From the NCBI GenBank assembly GCA_023474015.1, contig JAMCYN010000036.1, positions 1-9,998 on the forward strand: 9,998 nucleotides of DNA. The letters run 5' to 3'. The notes beneath the pieces were generated by a model. That model ran no database searches. It was not told the origin of the DNA and saw nothing but the letters and a program-made list of their open reading frames with translations. Source of the DNA: Armatimonadota bacterium (GTDB lineage Bacteria > Armatimonadota > UBA5829). Positions 6,332-9,998 of the stretch are shown here, one piece after another. Positions within the stretch are counted from its first letter, which is position 1. Each line of letters starts with the position of its first letter. The position numbers and the translations under genes are program-made.

Positions 6332-6441
6332 GTGAGTATGTGAATCCCCTCCTTAAGAAGGAGGGGCCAGGGGAGGTTGATTCTTCGGAGTATCAACCCC
6401 CTGCAGTCCCCCTTCATAAGGGGGACCAAGATTGTACTCAC
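6332..6441. repeat. Palindromic extragenic element, copy 2 (inside-out)
   Basis: This 110-bp element contains CCCCTCCTT-AAG-AAGGAGGGG (6346-6366), a central GGTTGAT / ATCAACC stem (6375-6381, 6392-6398) and CCCCCTT-CAT-AAGGGGG (6408-6424). Perfect 7-bp inverted arms, GTGAGTA (6332-6338) and TACTCAC (6435-6441), flank it. The building blocks are those of the copy at 4202-4329, but the CAACC motifs face inwards here and outwards there. It lies between the phosphatase stop and the aspA promoter. Confidence 0.75.
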
Positions 6442-6481
6442 CAACCCGAAGCTGTTACCTCATCTGGAACTTGGACGACCG

Positions 6482-6490
6482 TGCTATAAT
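6482..6490 (+). promoter_or_regulatory. Extended -10 promoter of aspA, predicting a leaderless mRNA
   Basis: TGCTATAAT ends only 6 bases before the aspA ATG at 6497. A normal -10 to start-point distance would place the first transcribed base at or next to the A of ATG. No ribosome binding site could fit between them. The -35 position has only a weak match. Confidence 0.65.
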
Positions 6491-6496
6491 AGACAC

Positions 6497-7942
6497 ATGG
6501 AAACCCGGACCGAACACGACCTGCTCGGCGCGATGGAGGTTCCTTCGGAAGCATACTACGGCATCCACACGCTCCGCGCGCGCGCCAACTTCGACCTCTC
6601 CGGCATTGGGCTTCACCCGGAGCTGATACGGGCGCTGGCGGATGTCAAAAAGGCCTGCGCGCTCGCGAACCTTCGCACGGGCCACCTGGACGCCAAGATC
6701 GCCAACGCAATCTCCGCCGCCTGCGACGAAATCGCCTCAGGCAGTCTTCATGATCAGTTTATAACCGACGTTTTTCAGGGCGGCGCAGGGACCTCGGCTA
6801 ACATGAACGCAAACGAGGTCATCGCCAACCGCGCAATCGAGCTCCTCGGCGGCCTTAAGGGCGACTATGCACTCGTCCATCCGCTCGATCATGTAAACCT
6901 CTCGCAATCGACCAACGATGTCTTCCCGACCGCCGTCAAGCTCGCCGCGATCCGACTGCTCATCCCCGCGAGCCAGGCCATGACCCATCTTCAGAAGGCG
7001 TTCCAGGAAAAGGAGAACGAGTTCGCGGGTGTCCTCAAGATCGGGCGCACCGAGATGCAGGACGCGGTGCCGATCACGCTGGGCCAGGAGTTCGCCGCGT
7101 GGGCGCAGGCGGCGCAGCGCGACTGGTGGCGGCTGTACAAGGTCGAGGAGCGCCTTCGCCAGGTGAACCTCGGCGGCACGGCTGTCGGTACCGGCCTGAA
7201 TGCCGACCGCAAATATGTTTACATCGTGGTGGACATCCTCCGCCAGCTCACCAACGTCCCGCTCGCCCGCGCGGAAAATATGATCGATGTCACGCAAAAC
7301 GCCGACGCATTTGTCGAGGTATCCGGCCTCATAAAGACCGCCGCTGTGAACCTCGCCAAGATCGCGGGCGATCTACGCATATTGAGTTCCGGCCCCAAGG
7401 CGGGGTTCGGCGAGATCAAGCTTCCCTCGCTCCAGGCCGGAAGTTCGATAATGCCGGGCAAAGTCAACCCGGTCGTGACCGAGGCCGTCAGCCAGGCGGC
7501 GTTCCAGATCATGGCAAACGACAATGCGATCACGCTCGCCGCCATGAACGGCCAGCTCGAGCTTAACGCATTCTTGCCGATGCTCTCGCACAACCTCTTC
7601 CAATCTTTACACCTCTTAAGAAGCGCCGCCGACCTATTAGCCGATAAATGCGTTCGAGGCATCGAAGCCGACGAACCCCGCTGCCGCGACTTGGTCGAAC
7701 ACAGCTTCGCCATGCTCACGGCGCTTAGCCCCTACATCGGCTACGAATCCGCCTCCGACCTCGCCCGCGAAGCCTCCGAGTCCGGCAAGACCATCCGCGA
7801 AGTCGCGCTCAAAAAGAAGCTTTTCACGAAGGAGCAGCTTGATTTGATCTTGTCGACGGTGGAGATGACGAAGCCGGGGATCGCGGGGCTGGGGAAGGGG
7901 AAAGTGCGCCCGGAGAACATCCCGCCGACTAGCGCAGTCTAA
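6497..7942 (+). CDS. aspA: Aspartate ammonia-lyase (aspartase)
   Basis: This cytoplasmic enzyme converts L-aspartate to fumarate and ammonia, and works as a homotetramer of the aspartase/fumarase superfamily. The 481-aa length is normal. Substrate-binding motifs occur in the usual order: GGAGTSANMN (95-104), HVNLSQSTND (132-141), GRTEMQDAVP (183-192) and the superfamily signature GSSIMPGKVNP (315-325) with the catalytic serine. The C-terminus EMTKPGIAG matches aspartases such as Bacillus AspB. The HVN-QSTND form, rather than the fumarase-type DVN-QSSND, and the AspB-like ending favour aspartase over fumarase. A longer reading from 6377 would run through the repeat, and the start at 6497 matches the family N-terminus. 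The gene appears leaderless. The next gene begins 37 bp later without a terminator, so read-through is likely. Confidence 0.95.
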   Translation: METRTEHDLLGAMEVPSEAYYGIHTLRARANFDLSGIGLHPELIRALADVKKACALANLRTGHLDAKIANAISAACDEIASGSLHDQFITDVFQGGAGTSANMNANEVIANRAIELLGGLKGDYALVHPLDHVNLSQSTNDVFPTAVKLAAIRLLIPASQAMTHLQKAFQEKENEFAGVLKIGRTEMQDAVPITLGQEFAAWAQAAQRDWWRLYKVEERLRQVNLGGTAVGTGLNADRKYVYIVVDILRQLTNVPLARAENMIDVTQNADAFVEVSGLIKTAAVNLAKIAGDLRILSSGPKAGFGEIKLPSLQAGSSIMPGKVNPVVTEAVSQAAFQIMANDNAITLAAMNGQLELNAFLPMLSHNLFQSLHLLRSAADLLADKCVRGIEADEPRCRDLVEHSFAMLTALSPYIGYESASDLAREASESGKTIREVALKKKLFTKEQLDLILSTVEMTKPGIAGLGKGKVRPENIPPTSAV

Positions 7943-7979
7943 CCGACTGGGTAAAGCGCAACCCTCACGAAGCAGGGAG

Positions 7980-8759
7980 GTGTCCGCTCTGAACAGCACA
8001 AATCGTTCCAACAGTGAAATCCAGTGGACCGAGAGAAGCTGGCTGGCGGCGGCTTCCGGCCTTCTTGCCGGGCTGATGGCCGTCATTCTTACCCTTAGCC
8101 TGTTCTCGTCGGACCTGACCATCAGTCGGAACCCCGACCCGGACAAGTGGATGCGGTTCGCCATGATCCTGATCTACCTGGGCGCGTCAGCCTGCTCGGT
8201 AATTCTCGGCGTAGTTGCGCTGGTAAGCGCACGAAAGCGTGGGGCGTGGCTCACGAATGCGGCATCGGCCAGGGCCGGAATATCCGTCGGCTCCGTTGCG
8301 ACCTTGTTCGCGGCTTTCCTAGTCTTCAACTTCTTCGCGAGCGATCGGGAGATGGCTGAAGAGAGTGCGCGCATCGGACATGTGATGCAACTGTGCATAG
8401 CGATGCAGATGTACAGCGAGGACAACGGTGGTAAACTTCCTCCATCAGCGCGCTGGCGAGAGAGCTTGCGCGAGTATATCAAGCCGAGCTCCGGCATCCC
8501 GCTCTTTCCAAAACCTAACGACCGGCTCGCATACGCAATGAACAGCCGCCTGGGTGGCGTTCCGATCAAGTCCATATCCCATCCGGAGAAGACCATACTG
8601 ATCTCTGAATCAACACCCGGAAAGTACCTCGTCAAAGGCCCCGACTCGTTCCCGATGTCCAACCACGACCAGCGGCGAGTCGTAGGGCTAGTTGGCGGGT
8701 TCGCCGACATAGTGGCAACCCGCGCCGACCTTCCCCGGTTCAAGTGGAGCGTCAAGTAG
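7980..8759 (+). CDS. Membrane protein with pseudopilin-like C-terminal domain
   Basis: The product is 259 aa with three predicted membrane helices (about 21-43, 58-84, 99-121). The second and third resemble the paired helices of DUF4190-type proteins. The exported or cytoplasmic tail (130-257) follows the layout of pilin-like H-X9-DG/DUF1559 C-termini: an alpha segment HVMQLCIAMQMYSEDNGGKLPP, W-ESLREYIKP, YAMNSRLGG, HPEKTILISES and a final SNH...GGFADI, here degenerate because the expected DG is AD. No prepilin cleavage motif is present. The start is uncertain. GTG at 7980 abuts the ribosome binding site GGGAGG (7975-7980), while an in-frame CTG at 7989 has ideal spacing. No function is known. 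It may be expressed from the aspA message. Confidence 0.72.
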   Translation: MSALNSTNRSNSEIQWTERSWLAAASGLLAGLMAVILTLSLFSSDLTISRNPDPDKWMRFAMILIYLGASACSVILGVVALVSARKRGAWLTNAASARAGISVGSVATLFAAFLVFNFFASDREMAEESARIGHVMQLCIAMQMYSEDNGGKLPPSARWRESLREYIKPSSGIPLFPKPNDRLAYAMNSRLGGVPIKSISHPEKTILISESTPGKYLVKGPDSFPMSNHDQRRVVGLVGGFADIVATRADLPRFKWSVK

Positions 8760-8774
8760 TCTGCGCGACTCTGG

Positions 8775-8803
8775 TTGCATAATGCCACCACCCATGGTAT
8801 ATT
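8775..8803 (+). promoter_or_regulatory. Promoter of the antitoxin gene
   Basis: TTGCAT (8775-8780), 17 bp, TATATT (8798-8803) with a TGG extension is a reasonable sigma-70-type promoter. The start point is near 8810, leaving a leader of about 16 nt that carries AAAGGAG. The gene therefore seems to have its own promoter. Confidence 0.5.
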
Positions 8804-8825
8804 CACCATGAAAGGAGTGCTCAAA

Positions 8826-9074
8826 ATGGCTACGTTGCACGTACGAAACATTCCTAATGAGATTTATCAGGCCATACAGGCATTGGCGTCGAAAGAGCAG
8901 CGTTCGCTAAGCGCGGAAGTAGTTATCCTTCTCGAGCGCGCAATTGAGCAGGCAACGCTTCAAGACCAACGACTGGAGGTGCTTGAGAGCATCAGCAAGC
9001 GACGGCGCAGTTTCCGTCAGCCCGAGGGTACGCCAAGCAGCTTGGAGTTGCTCCGCGAGGATCGAGCACGCTAG
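8826..9074 (+). CDS. FitA/VapB-like ribbon-helix-helix antitoxin, no toxin partner
   Basis: The 82-aa product begins MATLHVRNIPNEIYQAIQALA and continues RSLSAEVVILLERAIEQA, the ribbon-helix-helix DNA-binding pattern of FitA-type antitoxins (about residues 1-45). The tail TPSSLELLREDRAR is the usual toxin-binding end of this family. Such proteins normally repress their own operon and neutralise a PIN-domain RNase (VapC/FitB) encoded immediately downstream. Here a repeat-bearing spacer and then hydF follow, with no PIN-domain frame. It is therefore an orphan antitoxin or the remnant of a pair. The ATG at 8826 is preferred to upstream ATGs (8775, 8808) because AAAGGAG is 8 nt before it and the family begins with this sequence. 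Confidence 0.85.
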   Translation: MATLHVRNIPNEIYQAIQALASKEQRSLSAEVVILLERAIEQATLQDQRLEVLESISKRRRSFRQPEGTPSSLELLREDRAR

Positions 9075-9093
9075 CTGTGGACGTTCCCTTCCC

Positions 9094-9127
9094 AATTCAT
9101 AATTCAAAACTCACAATTCAAAACTCC
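9094..9127. repeat. AATTCAAAACTC short tandem repeat
   Basis: The sequence AATTCAT is followed by two near-identical 14-nt units, AATTCAAAACTCAC and AATTCAAAACTCCC. This is an AT-rich simple repeat in the spacer between the antitoxin and hydF. It may mark the site of an old insertion or deletion that removed the toxin gene. That is inference only. Confidence 0.55.
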
Positions 9128-9141
9128 CGAAAAGGCTACCC

Positions 9142-9998
9142 ATGTCCACAAACCTAAACCAAACCCCCTCCTCCGAGAGGGTGCATATATCGATATTCGG
9201 TCGGCGCAACTCGGGCAAGTCGAACCTGATCAATGCGCTCACGAACCAGCGGCTCGCCATTGTCTCCGATGTCCCCGGCACCACCACCGACCCGGTGTCG
9301 AAGTCCATGGAAATCCTGCCTATCGGGCCGGTAATCGTGACGGACACCGCCGGGATCGACGACGTCGGCGACCTCGGCAAGCTCCGTGTCGAAAAGACTC
9401 TTCGCGTGCTGGAGAATACCGACCTGGCTATTCTCATAGTCGAAAGCGGCCAGGCTCCGAGCGGGTGGGAAGATGACCTGGTCGCCAAGATCAAGGCGCG
9501 CGATATTCCGCTGCTGATCTGCGCGAGCAAGATCGACGCGAACCAGGGCTACTGCGATATCAGGAAATGGGCCACCGAGCACAGCCTGCTCTTCGTGCCT
9601 GTGAGCGCGGCGACACGCGAGGGAATCGAGGAGTTAAAACAATCGCTCACCCAGCTCTCGCCGACGGGTCTTGGCGAGCCGACGATCATCGGCGATCTGA
9701 TCGCGGGCGGCGACATCGTGGTGCTGGTGGTACCCATCGACAAGGCCGCGCCCAAGGGTCGGCTGATCCTGCCGCAGGTGATGACCATTCGCGACGCGCT
9801 CGATCACGACGCCATCGCAATTACGGTCAAGGAGCGCGAGCTTTACGCCTGCCTGCAAAGCCTGGGTCGCAAGCCCAAGCTCGTAATTACCGACTCGCAG
9901 GCGTTCCTCAAGGTAGACGCCGACACCCCCAAGGACATCTGGATGACCAGCTTTTCGATTTTGATGGCGCGCTACAAGGGCGACCTGGCCGGGTTCGT
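9142..9998 (+). CDS. hydF: [FeFe]-hydrogenase maturation GTPase HydF, partial
   Basis: HydF is the GTPase scaffold on which the diiron subcluster made by HydE and HydG is assembled and passed to the HydA hydrogenase. The first 285 codons are present; the frame runs off the window. The GTPase domain shows GRRNSGKS (20-27, P-loop), PGTTTDP (45-51), DTAG (68-71), SKID (129-132) where NKxD is usual, and VSAA (154-157). The HydF-specific middle domain follows, with DIVVLVVPIDKAAPKGRLIL (191-210) and PKLVITDSQAFLKV (245-258), which make the identification firm. The C-terminal iron-sulfur domain lies outside the window. AAAAGG about 6 nt upstream supports the ATG at 9142. hydE, hydG and hydrogenase genes are not in the window. 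Confidence 0.95.
   Translation, partial: MSTNLNQTPSSERVHISIFGRRNSGKSNLINALTNQRLAIVSDVPGTTTDPVSKSMEILPIGPVIVTDTAGIDDVGDLGKLRVEKTLRVLENTDLAILIVESGQAPSGWEDDLVAKIKARDIPLLICASKIDANQGYCDIRKWATEHSLLFVPVSAATREGIEELKQSLTQLSPTGLGEPTIIGDLIAGGDIVVLVVPIDKAAPKGRLILPQVMTIRDALDHDAIAITVKERELYACLQSLGRKPKLVITDSQAFLKVDADTPKDIWMTSFSILMARYKGDLAGF

Noticed and set aside
6737..7719. Long antisense open frames within aspA
   Set aside because: They are by-products of GC-rich codon use on the opposite strand. The aspartase motifs on the plus strand leave no doubt.
9075..9141. Remnant of a PIN-domain toxin after the antitoxin
   Set aside because: The 67-bp spacer is a short AT-rich repeat with no frame resembling the start of VapC/FitB.
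9111..9582. Minus-strand open frames across hydF
   Set aside because: The plus strand encodes clear HydF GTPase and middle-domain motifs throughout this stretch.

Overview
The window looks like chromosomal DNA of a GC-rich, probably anaerobic, Gram-negative-type bacterium. The evidence is a PEP-CTERM sorting signal, a lipobox lipoprotein, a periplasmic-type phosphatase and HydF, the maturase of oxygen-sensitive [FeFe]-hydrogenase. A PocR/AraC regulator, a pseudopilin-like H-X9-DG-type tail and many short palindromic intergenic repeats fit Armatimonadota or a neighbouring phylum best. That placement is an inference from gene content; there is no rRNA or other phylogenetic marker here.

Layout. 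Positions 1-290 hold no convincing gene. They contain a large inverted repeat, two small hairpins, a heptamer repeat and a near-perfect sigma-54 promoter. This leads into a possible 69-aa ORF (302-511), whose stop overlaps the start of a PEP-CTERM surface protein (508-1191). A second sigma-54-like site lies inside the leader. A hairpin terminator (1221-1255) separates this unit from a minus-strand pair: an unrecognised 371-aa protein (1757-2872) followed by a small lipoprotein (1276-1722). Divergent from that pair is a PocR-AraC regulator (2980-4191). A palindromic element (4202-4329) sits between it and a convergent PRC-barrel gene (4335-4712, minus). Next come a secreted 5'-nucleotidase-family protein with altered active-site motifs (4854-6305), a second and differently arranged palindromic element (6332-6441), aspartate ammonia-lyase with an apparently leaderless promoter (6497-7942), a membrane protein with a pseudopilin-like C-terminal region (7980-8759), an antitoxin with no toxin gene beside it (8826-9074) and the first 285 codons of hydF (9142 to the window end).

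How the genes relate. This is mostly a set of short transcription units rather than one pathway. The clearest functional linkages are the sigma-54 promoter with the PEP-CTERM gene, as known for other PEP-CTERM systems, and the divergent pairing of the PocR-AraC regulator with the unknown-protein/lipoprotein operon, which suggests local control. Four vegetative-type promoters share a TGnTATAWT extended -10, with weak or absent -35 boxes. The most interesting items are the sigma-54/leader-ORF region, the uncharacterised divergent operon, the phosphatase missing its catalytic dyad and the two inside-out palindromes. I found no CRISPR array, tRNA, rRNA, transposase or complete new defence system.
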